From: Scytonema sp. UIC 10036
GTDB lineage: Bacteria; Cyanobacteriota; Cyanobacteriia; Cyanobacteriales; Nostocaceae
Length of the DNA stretch: 21,121 nucleotides
Assembly (NCBI RefSeq): GCF_009725235.1
Contig: NZ_WJFC01000225.1
Coordinates: 1 to 21,121 of the forward strand
Direction: 5' to 3'
Below are positions 14,401 through 20,185 of the stretch, piece after piece. The translations under genes and the position numbers were made by a program. How positions within the stretch are numbered: position 1 is the first letter of the stretch; the number at the start of each line of letters is the position of its first letter. The notes under the pieces are model-generated. The model was not told the DNA's origin, searched no databases, and worked only from the letters and a program-made list of their open reading frames with translations.

Positions 14401-14835
14401 CTCAACAGGTCTTGGGATGTAGCCCGGTTTCTGAGGTTGTGGTGTGTCTGTGGCAGGCTGGGGCAACAACACCAGCTTTGCATTAAAAGGTATTGGTAAT
14501 GGATTGGGAATTTTCTCTTTGGGTTTCGGAGTTGCCTTTTTGGGGCGATCGCCTGTGCGTCCTACCTTTTCTTCCCATGGTGCGATCGCTTCTCTAATAT
14601 CCGAACAATCGCATTTATTCCAGCACTGGTATGGAGCTGGTACTTTATTTGGATCGGCTGATATTGTCAGGTTATTACCGCCACATACCGGGCATATGTA
14701 CCTATTCTTTTCCTTCGTAGGTTGCAGGCGGTCTATGAAATTCCGAATATCAAATGTCTCTATTTGAAGTTCGAGATTATTGAAATTAGAAAAAGTGGAG
14801 GTTTGCCCGTTGAGGATCGTGTTTTGATGTGTCAT
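11497..14835 (-). CDS. Plasmid primase-helicase (zinc finger, TOPRIM-like, D5/SF3 helicase)
   Basis: About 1,112 residues from ATG 14835; a TTG eight codons earlier (14859) is the alternative, and neither has a clear ribosome-binding site. Domains in order: an N-terminal zinc-binding motif (CPVCGGN near residue 48, CWNKCDC near 71-77), as in CHC2-type primases; a TOPRIM-like region with WVEGEKNVEIA near 225 and FLTDNDSNGTGD near 280; a D5 N-terminal-like region (FLYGGKPWISADDKLYCWDG); and an SF3/D5 helicase core with Walker A GLGSNGKD near 560-568 and NLNETP near 660 as a sensor-like motif. A Ser/Thr-rich linker follows, then a small SH3/KOW-like barrel (QVGDSVTISVPYHVRNGQSG) at the C-terminus. 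It would synthesise primers and unwind DNA at the replicon's origin. The linker is encoded by an unusual TGGTGTGG cluster. Walker A has Asp where Ser or Thr is usual, as in some D5 relatives. Confidence 0.88.
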   Translation of the reverse strand: MTHQNTILNGQTSTFSNFNNLELQIETFDIRNFIDRLQPTKEKNRYICPVCGGNNLTISADPNKVPAPYQCWNKCDCSDIREAIAPWEEKVGRTGDRPKKATPKPKEKIPNPLPIPFNAKLVLLPQPATDTPQPQKPGYIPRPVEAKAGKNIGTIMETVYQYSETQSVLRFDWEDKTKDKGRNKSFVQTHVDDNGRVIRTKGDAPWYGYKQNEVTDAAEETIGTPAILWVEGEKNVEIARSVGIAAISAQGSNWRESDLRVILDRLKEDLGQPVQIFLTDNDSNGTGDKKGEIFALACRKAGLPFLVVPAKTICESIPDKGDIEQILENMSGEELVELLRQQIEEAIISQIESDEKNFQETAEENEETPDSLNPDTHFNQQALNFLYGGKPWISADDKLYCWDGNYYRYSPDSVERPRIASYCNSYCVFVGQGERRQATYPFATPSAVEQVLRWVKMRFEIDPNKLNPPGINCINGVVGVKWEGNKPIRFIEEHDPSKHYFTYEPLIKYDPEADTTDCDRLLQCLDKPQQEVLLRNLAASIDLPEVRKRRGREVRVLLACGLGSNGKDALRQTMSTIFGHSGMTSVSLADFAHYDDGRKFALAPLLYSRMNWASENPQTARLDRIQSLKLFATGNVLHSERKGKDHIEFIPKAPGIFNLNETPSLHGVLQAIQDRIAVIEFRKTFKNNPDPNDPNELQADPRFAYDDEFVRINVAPAFLNKMFDALEALIAEGIDYECTTEAFRSMQKENNHLIQFCEDIGLEYAPDKIMTAMDIWNHLEQWYISNGTLTLEEDGKKRMWAEQAKPSDKNVKAVNQVIPRFKQLFPKAKLITVPHPSGKRVLQALQGISIITQGTPIPVETDSHTTSTPVPHQSPHQLSLINQEFHTTHTSLSNIGVEEKNKISTSSIEEKNAVDPKVEQNSPELVWVVCDADSTSVSEFETGVGTGVEVVCENTPSQFDASTNAENVRELLMSQEENIGAMLAKLLSGWTEEQKTLVKQYLSQDEIESVRTVVREAVANLKTINSGDNSKKGERPQETEPQIQVGDSVTISVPYHVRNGQSGVVEFFNEIGEAIIYWINDGDNQKHQAHRSYPVSDLTLVKNLSDSDTATT
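11981..12247. repeat. Iteron-like TGGTGTGG / CCACACCA cluster inside the primase gene
   Basis: On the + strand TGGTGTGG occurs at 12165, 12174, 12206, 12218, 12229 and 12240. Its complement CCACACCA occurs at 11991, 12003, 12055 and 12144, with near copies at 11981 and 12047. Several are spaced 11-12 bp, about one helical turn. The cluster falls in the low-complexity linker of the primase-helicase. A 21-base stretch at 11979-11999 is exactly inverted at 12226-12246. Candidate replication origin or regulatory site. Confidence 0.6.
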
Positions 14836-15061
14836 GATTGTTTTATGAATTTTAAACAACTGTTTTCGGGGTTTTCTGCGACAACAGGGTACCCCGTTTT
14901 TTGTTTTCTATGCCTAAGTTGACTTTTACTTTACATCTCCTGCGAATTTTGAAATTTCACTTGATGAAGCAAAGCCTAGTATAGGCGTAATATCACGATA
15001 CAGCGAGCGGTTCAAGACCGCAATACTTTGCAAAGAGAGATTTATTGTGTTTTTTTAGGCA
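14836..15061. other. Upstream region of the primase-helicase gene
   Basis: No gene is visible. CGGGGT near 14876 is inverted as ACCCCG near 14896, followed by TTTTTTG on the + strand; this may be a short terminator or an RNA hairpin transcribed towards or away from the primase start. An AT-rich stretch near 14920-14990 probably contains the leftward promoter, but no clear box can be assigned. Confidence 0.35.
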
Positions 15062-15087
15062 CCGTTGCAGAAACTTTTCCATAACGG
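15062..15087 (+). repeat. 26-bp interspersed palindrome, copy 6
   Basis: The left arm CCGTTGCAGAA, centre ACTT and right arm TTCCATAACGG have two clear mismatches and one G-T pair. It is preceded by GGCA and sits 63 bp past the stop of the leftward coiled-coil gene. The core reads AACTTT on the + strand. Confidence 0.85.
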
Positions 15088-15097
15088 TCATTGCCCT

Positions 15098-15116
15098 CCA
15101 CTGCAATTACCAGTGG
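15098..15116. repeat. Small hairpin next to palindrome copy 6
   Basis: CCACTG (15098-15103) pairs with CAGTGG (15111-15116). As at copies 1 and 2, a second inverted repeat lies just right of the 26-bp element, although this one is short and could occur by chance. Confidence 0.35.
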
Positions 15117-15150
15117 TGAGCACAAGAGATTATTTTTGCAGTTACTAGCT

Positions 15151-15471
15151 CTAGCTCGGTGGACTGCTGCCACCATTGCGATCGCGCAAATATTCCCAAA
15201 TCCGCCGAATTTCGGTTCGGAATTCTTGCCGATCGCGCTCAGTATTGCGTTCCAAAATTCGCAAAGCTACCTGATGGTCACGAGCAATGTCAGCAAGTCT
15301 GTTAACGGTGCGCTCTAACCGCGCTGTCGTTTGACTGGTGGTACGAACTTCTCGTCTCATACCGTTTTGAATTGTGCGGATGAGGTCTAGTTCGTCACCC
15401 AATTGGTCTAAGCGATCGTCTATATCGTTTAGCCGTGCGTTGATGTCCTCTGGTTGGTTACCGTTGGTCAT
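15151..15471 (-). CDS. Coiled-coil protein in operon with an RHH gene
   Basis: This 106-residue protein is nearly all helix and highly charged: NARLNDIDDRLDQLGDELDL near 11-30, followed by Arg-rich heptads (TARLERTVNRLADIARDHQV, RILERNTERDRQEFRTEIRR) and a disordered end, GGSSPPS. It looks like a self-associating coiled coil; no enzyme or DNA-binding motif is present. Its ATG overlaps the stop of the upstream RHH gene (ATGA), so the two are translationally coupled and probably act together, the coiled coil perhaps bringing RHH dimers together. A similar RHH plus coiled-coil pairing exists as one polypeptide at 2003-2410 of this window. The stop is followed by palindrome copy 6. Confidence 0.65.
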   Translation of the reverse strand: MTNGNQPEDINARLNDIDDRLDQLGDELDLIRTIQNGMRREVRTTSQTTARLERTVNRLADIARDHQVALRILERNTERDRQEFRTEIRRIWEYLRDRNGGSSPPS

Positions 15472-15629
15472 TTGTTCCCCTCATGGCTAGTGATTGCGTC
15501 CAGAACAATTCTCTCTACAAGGTTGCTGATGGTACGTCCTTCAGAAGAAGCCCATTTTTTTAAAATTTCTTTCGTTTCTGGTGTACACGTAAACATCACT
15601 CTTTCTGATTTAACCTTATCTTCAGACAT
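15468..15629 (-). CDS. 53-residue RHH DNA-binding protein
   Basis: Read directly on the minus strand: MSEDKVKSERVMFTCTPETK, EILKKWASSEGRTISNLVER, IVLDAITSHEGNK. The pattern is a ribbon-helix-helix protein: beta strand SERVMFTC, helix one PETKEILKKWASSEG, turn RTIS, helix two NLVERIVLDAITSH. It is clearly paralogous to the RHH protein at 16656-16850, sharing RV-x-F-x-C, WA-x-x-E, RT-x-SNL-x-E and AI in the same order. It heads a two-gene leftward operon with the coiled-coil gene. Upstream lie three AACTGTT motifs spaced 20-22 bp and two CTAGGATA repeats, which are plausible operators for autoregulation. No strong Shine-Dalgarno is visible. Confidence 0.75.
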   Translation of the reverse strand: MSEDKVKSERVMFTCTPETKEILKKWASSEGRTISNLVERIVLDAITSHEGNK

Positions 15630-15943
15630 TTAAACAATTCAACACTCTGCTACTAGGATAAACTGTTGCCTCTCTCTAAAAAAACTGTTTAACTTAGTTG
15701 ACAACTGTTGAACTCATAAACTAGGATAGCAAGTGTGGAGGGAAAAGACAACTAAAACGCCCACCACACAAAGATTTCAACCCACGGCATACACTGTGTG
15801 CTCGTGCCATGTCTGCACGGCTATCGGATGCTTGGGGGATCTGAATAACTGAATAAATAGACAAAGCCAAAACCCTAAGATCGCTACTGGCGTGAAGGCT
15901 GGGAACCGGACGGAAGACACTAACGGAGGCGAGAGTTAAAAAT
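15630..15943. promoter_or_regulatory. Divergent promoter region with AACTGTT and CTAGGATA repeats
   Basis: This 314-base gap separates the leftward RHH operon from the rightward nuclease gene. AACTGTT occurs at 15661, 15683 and 15703, about two helical turns apart. CTAGGATA occurs at 15653 and 15721, and AGTTGACAACT at 15696-15706 is an odd-length palindrome. Most of these fall in the first 100 bases beyond the RHH start and look like an operator. Between 15780 and 15930 the sequence is GC-richer with imperfect dyads (GGCATACAC...GTGCTCGTGCC), possibly a structured leader for the nuclease mRNA; no RNA family is recognised. Confidence 0.5.
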
Positions 15944-16672
15944 ATGGGGTTAATTCAAGTCAAGCCCTATTGGTTAGACAAAGGTTATGACGAAAAGGAG
16001 TGGAAGCTAAAAGTAGCAGAGACAAAACGAAAAGCAAGAGAGCAGAAACAAAAATATCTTTTTTTACTGTCTCGTGCTAAACATACGTGGTTTGAGACTA
16101 CTTACAGAGAAGCAACAGTTAGAGAGGTAAAGAGTTTGTTTCCTGGTATCTGTTTTAATGCTGACAAGCCTGACGACTGGTATCGGGTCACTCAACTTTA
16201 TAGAGATAGATGCAAAAGCTATGAGATAGAAGCTAAAAAGCAATTACCTCCGCCTGTCCTCGTTACCGAAAGAAAGCCCTTGCCTCCGCCTATCCTTGTT
16301 CCTCAAAGGAAGTTCTTTCCAGAAGACGCTTCCAAACAAGTATGTTTACCTAGTACGCCTAAAACATTGGCAGAGCAAGAAGTATCTATTCGACTAGCGG
16401 CAGTATTAAAAGGCGTTAGAGAGGTAGCTAATAACGCTGGAAGAGTAGACGTACTCACTAAAGAGTACGTTATTGAGGTTAAAACTGCGTCTGACTGGAA
16501 GCATGGGATCGGACAAGTTCTTGTATATTCCCTTTACTACCCAAACAAAAAACCTGTCCTACTTCTATTTGGGGAAGATATCGAAATTTACCGTTCCATC
16601 GCACAAGAACATTGTGCAAGATTAAACATTTTGTATAAAGAGGAGATCGAATTTAATGGCTACAACAACTGA
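15944..16672 (+). CDS. PD-(D/E)XK-type nuclease
   Basis: This is a 242-residue protein. The N-terminal 95 residues are basic and helical (WKLKVAETKRKAREQKQKYL...) with no named fold. A Pro-rich linker (LPPPVLVTERKPLPPPILVP) carries a tandem duplication of about 14 residues. The C-terminal 100 residues match the restriction-endonuclease-like core: helix with Glu144/Glu146 (LAEQEVSIRLAAVL), Asp169 in GRVDVL, the pair Glu178 and Lys180 in YVIEVKTASDW, then GIGQVLVYSLYY with Gln191 and a hydrophobic strand KPVLLLFG. A GGAGGCGAG sequence lies 12-19 bases upstream. It overlaps the following RHH gene by 17 bases. Possible roles are plasmid DNA processing, anti-plasmid or anti-phage action, or a toxin controlled by the RHH protein. 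The fold call is firm; the role is not. Confidence 0.75.
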   Translation: MGLIQVKPYWLDKGYDEKEWKLKVAETKRKAREQKQKYLFLLSRAKHTWFETTYREATVREVKSLFPGICFNADKPDDWYRVTQLYRDRCKSYEIEAKKQLPPPVLVTERKPLPPPILVPQRKFFPEDASKQVCLPSTPKTLAEQEVSIRLAAVLKGVREVANNAGRVDVLTKEYVIEVKTASDWKHGIGQVLVYSLYYPNKKPVLLLFGEDIEIYRSIAQEHCARLNILYKEEIEFNGYNN

Positions 16673-16850
16673 CCGTGACAAGTATCGACCTAGAGTACAG
16701 TTTGTTTGTGACCGAGAAGTTGCAGACCTCTTGCAACAGTGGGCTAACCAGGAAAATCGAACGCGATCCAATTTGACTGAGACACTGGTCAAGGAAGCAA
16801 TACAACATAGATTGGCTAAAAACGTGGACACTGTCACACCCAAAAAATAG
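16656..16850 (+). CDS. RHH DNA-binding protein coupled to the nuclease
   Basis: This is a 64-residue protein. The start overlaps the nuclease gene and has GAGGAG ten bases upstream of the ATG. The RHH core runs YRPRVQFVCDREVADLLQQW (beta strand RPRVQFVC, helix one EVADLLQQWANQEN), then RTRSNLTETLVKEAIQHRL as turn and helix two. It shares RV-x-F-x-C, WA-x-x-E, RT-x-SNL-x-E and AI-x-H with the protein at 15468-15629, so these two paralogues flank the nuclease on opposite strands. A disordered basic tail ends it. Inference: a regulator of the nuclease gene or a targeting subunit. A nuclease/antitoxin pair is possible, although the usual gene order places the antitoxin first. Confidence 0.8.
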   Translation: MATTTDRDKYRPRVQFVCDREVADLLQQWANQENRTRSNLTETLVKEAIQHRLAKNVDTVTPKK

Positions 16851-16938
16851 GGTGGCAAAAGTGCCTAGTAATGGTTTTAGCAGCCTATGCACTCCTTATT
16901 TATTTTGTTGCGAGTTGCAGTTGTCGATCTGTAGTAGC

Positions 16939-16989
16939 TTGTTGAGGCTTGTTGCAACAGGCGCAACAGTGCAACAGGGGATGCAACAG
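16939..16989. promoter_or_regulatory. Candidate parC centromere: CAACAG repeats upstream of parM
   Basis: GCAACAG occurs at 16954, 16963, 16971 and 16983, preceded by two CTTGTTG words at 16939 and 16948 (the first half-sites in inverse orientation), within the 254-base gap before parM. In type II partition systems ParR binds direct repeats of about 10-11 bp just upstream of parM. The spacing here (8-12 bp) and position fit, although the repeats are short. A TATAAAAG near 17029 could be part of the promoter. Confidence 0.5.
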
Positions 16990-17104
16990 CTAAAAACCAA
17001 TTTAAGTAACAGGTTTCAGCCAACTGGCTATAAAAGCAGTAAATATCACACACGTACTTAAGTAATAGTATGTGACAGTAACCACATATTTTACAGGTGA
17101 ACTT

Positions 17105-18409
17105 ATGCCAAGAAAGAAAATTGCGTCAGAAGTTGATGCTCAAGAGATAGAAGAAACATCAGAACTGGTTGAAGAGAGCATCTCAGACATTGAAAGCGAT
17201 GTAACTGCCTCTGAACCATCCAAGAAGCCATCTAAGGAGCCAAAAACCAAGAAACCGCGTGTTACCGTCCCTAAGAAAGAATTCATCATGATTCTGGATG
17301 GTGGACGATCGCAAATCAAAGTATTGGTCATTGTTGATGGTGAAGTAACCTCAACCCTTGTCTTGGAATCAACCATTTGTGAGGTAGACACCCCTCCTTT
17401 TGGCGAGCAAGGAGCTTTCTCCATGAGCCGTGAAAAAGTAGAGGTTGAGAGCAAGCAAAAAGACTTAGTAGAACATTGGGTAGTAGGTGCTTCTGCCAAG
17501 CTCCAAGGTAAAGAATATATCTCCATGAGCGATGGAGAAGACAACAAGGTAAAGTATTTTCCGATACTTGCCCTTGGTGCGATCGCCTCCTTACCAAATC
17601 TCTACGACCTCAGTACCGGAACCAATGAGAAAAACCGCTCGCTCACAATTAAACTGATTACCTTGAGCCTTGCTAATCCACTACAGCTAAAAGAAGCAAT
17701 CAAGAAGTGTAAGTGGATGCGGGTAGACGGGATAAAGTACTCGCTCACATTCTCTAAAGATGCTCTTAACTATCCAGAGGGGTATGGAGCAAGCCTTTAT
17801 GGGCAAGGTGAAAACAGGACTACACGCCCGACACTGTTTACTTTTGACGTTGGTTTCGGTACAGCTTGCGTTAGTGAATACAACAATCTCGGACGATTGC
17901 CCAAGCGAGTCGCACACAAACCCAATGGTGGTGGTGGAGTTGCTACATTAATCCGAGAGTTTGCTGAAGCGATCGCTAATAGTGATTCAGCTAAAGTCAT
18001 TAAACCTTCGCAGTTGAGAGAAATTCTTTCTACGGCAATTATGGAGGATGGTAAGGTGCGGGCTGTTGCTCCAGATGGGAGAGATGTAGGTAACGCTCTT
18101 GAGATTGCTATCAAGAACTGGGTCAAAGATAGCCCTCTGACATTTGCCCTTGAATCCTTAGGCATCCAGGCTCGTAAACATCCGGTGGTCTTGTGTGGTG
18201 GTGGTTTTGCAATTCCACCAGTAAGAGAAATCGTAAAGGATTTTTTGGTTAAGGCAGGTATTCCAAAAAATAACTTGCTTGTTCCAGAACGACCGGAAAT
18301 AGTTTCGCTAGTCGAAATGAGAAAGCTTTATTTACCAGAACAACAACACATAGAAGATATAGGAGGCAGCATTGGTGACAACCAGCAGCAAGAGCAGCAA
18401 GCGGCTTAG
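17105..18409 (+). CDS. parM: ParM/StbA-like actin-family ATPase
   Basis: This is a 434-residue protein from ATG 17105, chosen because AGGTGA is seven bases upstream; the frame is open to a GTG at 17072. Residues 1-58 are a charged, disordered leader rich in Glu, Ser and Lys. The actin fold follows: phosphate-1 motif ILDGGRSQIKV (Asp65), phosphate-2 motif FTFDVGFGTACV (Asp248), and adenosine-type motif VVLCGGGFAIPPV (Gly365-367). These mark the ParM/StbA branch of actin-like ATPases, which polymerise with ATP into filaments that push plasmid copies apart. The C-terminus is Gln-rich (NQQQEQQAA). Its end overlaps the ParR-like gene by 35 bases, and parC-like repeats lie upstream, completing the expected order. 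The long N-terminal extension is unusual for ParM. Confidence 0.85.
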   Translation: MPRKKIASEVDAQEIEETSELVEESISDIESDVTASEPSKKPSKEPKTKKPRVTVPKKEFIMILDGGRSQIKVLVIVDGEVTSTLVLESTICEVDTPPFGEQGAFSMSREKVEVESKQKDLVEHWVVGASAKLQGKEYISMSDGEDNKVKYFPILALGAIASLPNLYDLSTGTNEKNRSLTIKLITLSLANPLQLKEAIKKCKWMRVDGIKYSLTFSKDALNYPEGYGASLYGQGENRTTRPTLFTFDVGFGTACVSEYNNLGRLPKRVAHKPNGGGGVATLIREFAEAIANSDSAKVIKPSQLREILSTAIMEDGKVRAVAPDGRDVGNALEIAIKNWVKDSPLTFALESLGIQARKHPVVLCGGGFAIPPVREIVKDFLVKAGIPKNNLLVPERPEIVSLVEMRKLYLPEQQHIEDIGGSIGDNQQQEQQAA

Positions 18410-18545
18410 TTATAACGTTCCCGTTGAGCTTACGCCACTAATCAGACAAATTGCCGATCAAGACGGAGTAACCCCAGCATATTGGCTACGAAAAACTTTA
18501 GAAAACGCCGTTCGGGAAAAGTTTCTTGAACGGGGAGTGGGATGA
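18375..18545 (+). CDS. ParR-like RHH partition adaptor (56 aa)
   Basis: Read directly: GTG ACA ACC AGC, 56 codons to TGA at 18543-18545, with an AGGAGG ribosome-binding site at 18361-18366 inside the end of parM. A TTG one codon upstream is the alternative start. The product SSKSSKRLSYNVPVELTPLI, then RQIADQDGVTPAYWLRKTLE, then NAVREKFLERGVG fits an RHH fold: basic N-terminus, beta strand LSYNVPV, helix one ELTPLIRQIADQDG, helix two PAYWLRKTLENAVREKFLE. RHH folds form the DNA-binding domain of ParR. ParR proteins are usually about 100 residues or more with a C-terminal ParM-binding tail, so this one is short. Its C-terminal codons contain palindrome copy 7. The next gene's ATG overlaps its stop. 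Confidence 0.7.
   Translation: MTTSSKSSKRLSYNVPVELTPLIRQIADQDGVTPAYWLRKTLENAVREKFLERGVG
18508..18533 (-). repeat. 26-bp interspersed palindrome, copy 7 (within the ParR-like gene)
   Basis: On the + strand: left arm CCGTTCGGGAA, centre AAGT, right arm TTCTTGAACGG. Against the consensus, the sixth pair changed from A-T to C-G on both sides, and the remaining differences are G-T pairs, so the dyad is kept. The core reads AACTTT on the minus strand. It encodes part of AVREKFLER. Confidence 0.75.
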
Positions 18546-18760
18546 CTATGGCTAACACACAATTTCAAGAAAAACTCTTTGAGGTATTGCGATCGCTTGA
18601 AGAGTTAAGTCAATACCCGCAATGGCAGCACCTTTGCAATTCTGCTAGAGAGGCTGAAGAACCAACGCTTGAGGACGCGACAAAAGCTGTCTTGCAAGCA
18701 GCTTACTACTTGGCTGAACCCATAATTATACCAACACTTGAGGAGATTTTTGGATGTTAG
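18542..18760 (+). CDS. Small helical protein in parMR operon
   Basis: This 72-residue protein begins at ATG 18542, which overlaps the ParR-like stop (ATGA), or at ATG 18548 two codons later; GGGGAG lies just upstream. It is helical and acidic (FQEKLFEVLRSLEELSQYPQ, then REAEEPTLEDATKAVLQAAY, ending IIIPTLEEIFGC). No family is recognised. Translational coupling to the ParR-like gene suggests the products are needed together. It overlaps the next gene by seven bases. Confidence 0.65.
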   Translation: MTMANTQFQEKLFEVLRSLEELSQYPQWQHLCNSAREAEEPTLEDATKAVLQAAYYLAEPIIIPTLEEIFGC

Positions 18761-18999
18761 ATTGCACAGAATTAACCAAATCCAAGCTGTATATCATCTC
18801 AGGTAAACCAGGTCAGTGGCATTACTCATACAGTGTGGATGAAGCAAGGTCTAAACGCTATGTGTTTTGGAGGTTTGCGGCAAAAAACCCTAACCGCCGC
18901 GTGACCCTATCCCTGAGTCAAGAGCAAACACGTCGCGATGTCTGGGAACAACGCCAAGACATTCAATTGACCAACCTTGAGGCATTTAGAGGTCTTTAA
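18754..18999 (+). CDS. Small basic hypothetical protein in parMR operon
   Basis: This 81-residue protein (MLDCTELTKSKLYIISGKPG...) is followed closely by the next gene, whose ATG is two bases after this stop. GGAG lies upstream at 18742-18745. The first half appears beta-rich with aromatic residues (KLYIISGKPGQWHYSYSVDE), and the second half has a basic stretch (RYVFWRFAAKNPNRRVTLSL) and a helix (QEQTRRDVWEQRQD). It may be a small DNA- or RNA-binding domain, but no family is recognised. The overlapping arrangement supports its being a real gene. Confidence 0.6.
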   Translation: MLDCTELTKSKLYIISGKPGQWHYSYSVDEARSKRYVFWRFAAKNPNRRVTLSLSQEQTRRDVWEQRQDIQLTNLEAFRGL

Positions 19000-19000
19000 G

Positions 19001-19513
19001 ATGGAACCATTACAGTACTACGCCAGTGGTGAACAGTTAGACCGACTCTGTCAAAAGTTTGGAGGTCAATTAGAACTGTTAGACCGGACACAAAAACTAC
19101 AACTTCGTACCATCCTCACCTACTTTGTGTTAGGTAGAGAAATGATGGGAGGTGAGTACAGCATTAACGATGCATTGGTAGATTCACTTCAACACTTGTT
19201 TGTTGAAGATCCACTTATAGAAGAATGTCTAGAGATTCTGCAAGGCATCACAGTGCAGAATGCTGAATCACTCCAAATTGCTCTTGTAAATCAATGCACG
19301 CATGGCAACGCACGGCTAAAAACCGCTACGGAGACAATGACTGATGAGTTAATGCAGCACGGGATATCAGCAGAACTTGCCAAGACAGCTGCATACATAC
19401 TGGTGAAAGTAGATAACAGTTCAAGTGGGCGATCGCCTGCACAGCAAGAAATCATCGACCAAGTACACAGCATTTTAACCGGAGTAAAGCAACATGGTTT
19501 ACCAAAAACCTGA
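19001..19513 (+). CDS. Hypothetical helical protein in parMR operon
   Basis: This is a 170-residue protein. I use ATG 19001, with AGAGGT at 18988-18993 seven bases upstream; the frame opens 24 bases earlier within the previous gene. It is all-helical and mildly acidic (LDRLCQKFGGQLELLDRTQK, then FVLGREMMGGEYSINDALVD), with an internal pattern of helices separated by short turns and no catalytic motif or membrane segment. No family is recognised. It overlaps the next gene by 20 bases. Inference: a structural or adaptor protein of the partition-linked operon. Confidence 0.65.
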   Translation: MEPLQYYASGEQLDRLCQKFGGQLELLDRTQKLQLRTILTYFVLGREMMGGEYSINDALVDSLQHLFVEDPLIEECLEILQGITVQNAESLQIALVNQCTHGNARLKTATETMTDELMQHGISAELAKTAAYILVKVDNSSSGRSPAQQEIIDQVHSILTGVKQHGLPKT

Positions 19514-19940
19514 TGGTTCAACAGGCTTTAGCGCTCAGTTGCAATACGATTTTCTATTACAAGAACATCCTCTGAATTTGGAAGAAATTGTTAGTACAAA
19601 ATTTCAACTTCTTAAATGGAATGAGCCTCTGAATGCCGAACATTGGGAATCCTTGCATGAAGAATTAAACCAAAAGATTGCTTCGGCATGGAATGAAAGC
19701 TCTCTCTTGGGATGGGATGAGGAAGATGAAGTTGTGAAAACCTTTGTTAAGGAAAAAGGGCTGAGTGAATTGTTCAGCGATGTCCCAGCATTGGCTGATG
19801 TTGAGGATGAAGAAGATGATTTTGTATGGCTCACAGAAGAGGACGAATTAATTGCTCAGTATGGCTTATCCAATTTAGAGTTTGTCCGCAATCAAGAATG
19901 GATCGATGACAGTTTAGAACATTACTTTGGTAAACCATGA
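19494..19940 (+). CDS. Acidic hypothetical protein in parMR operon
   Basis: This 148-residue, very acidic protein has clusters such as GWDEEDEVVK, ADVEDEEDDFVW and LTEEDELIAQYG. An N-terminal domain (YQKPDGSTGFSAQLQYDFLL) seems structured, and the rest is helical with Trp residues. The start overlaps the preceding gene by 20 bases, and its stop overlaps the ATG of the next by ATGA. Such acidity could mimic DNA or bind a basic partner, but this is speculation. No family is recognised. Confidence 0.65.
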   Translation: MVYQKPDGSTGFSAQLQYDFLLQEHPLNLEEIVSTKFQLLKWNEPLNAEHWESLHEELNQKIASAWNESSLLGWDEEDEVVKTFVKEKGLSELFSDVPALADVEDEEDDFVWLTEEDELIAQYGLSNLEFVRNQEWIDDSLEHYFGKP

Positions 19941-20185
19941 AACGTGTTGTTATTCGCACTGAGACTACTGATACCACTGCTGATGGCACGACCACCACCA
20001 GCAAGACGGAGCGACTTGAGGAGTCTACACCTAGCGGACTTCTAGAGGCATGGGGATTCCTAATCCTCATCCTATGCACCTTCTTAATCTTTTTCGTGAC
20101 CTATCGTATCGTCTCAAACATTACACAGAGAGAGAATTATGGAATTCAAGAGCGACAAAACCAACAAGACTACCAAAGCTACTAG
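19937..20185 (+). CDS. Single-span membrane protein in parMR operon
   Basis: This 82-residue protein has a polar Thr-rich N-terminus (RTETTDTTADGTTTTSKTER), one clear transmembrane helix at residues 39-61 (WGFLILILCTFLIFFVTYRI) and a Gln-rich C-terminus. The ATG overlaps the previous stop (ATGA). Its end overlaps the next gene by 47 bases. Charge distribution is not decisive for orientation. A membrane anchor in an actin-type partition operon is unusual and could link the segregation machinery to the membrane. The function is unknown. Confidence 0.7.
   Translation: MKRVVIRTETTDTTADGTTTTSKTERLEESTPSGLLEAWGFLILILCTFLIFFVTYRIVSNITQRENYGIQERQNQQDYQSY

Noticed and set aside
15780..15943. Structured RNA or riboswitch before the nuclease gene
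   Set aside because: Only imperfect dyads are visible and I could not match them to any known RNA family, so it is described only as part of the intergenic region.
16852..17061. A 69-codon frame between the RHH gene and parM
   Set aside because: It starts with GTG, lacks a ribosome-binding site, has an odd composition rich in Cys and Leu, and covers the CAACAG repeats better explained as parC-like DNA.
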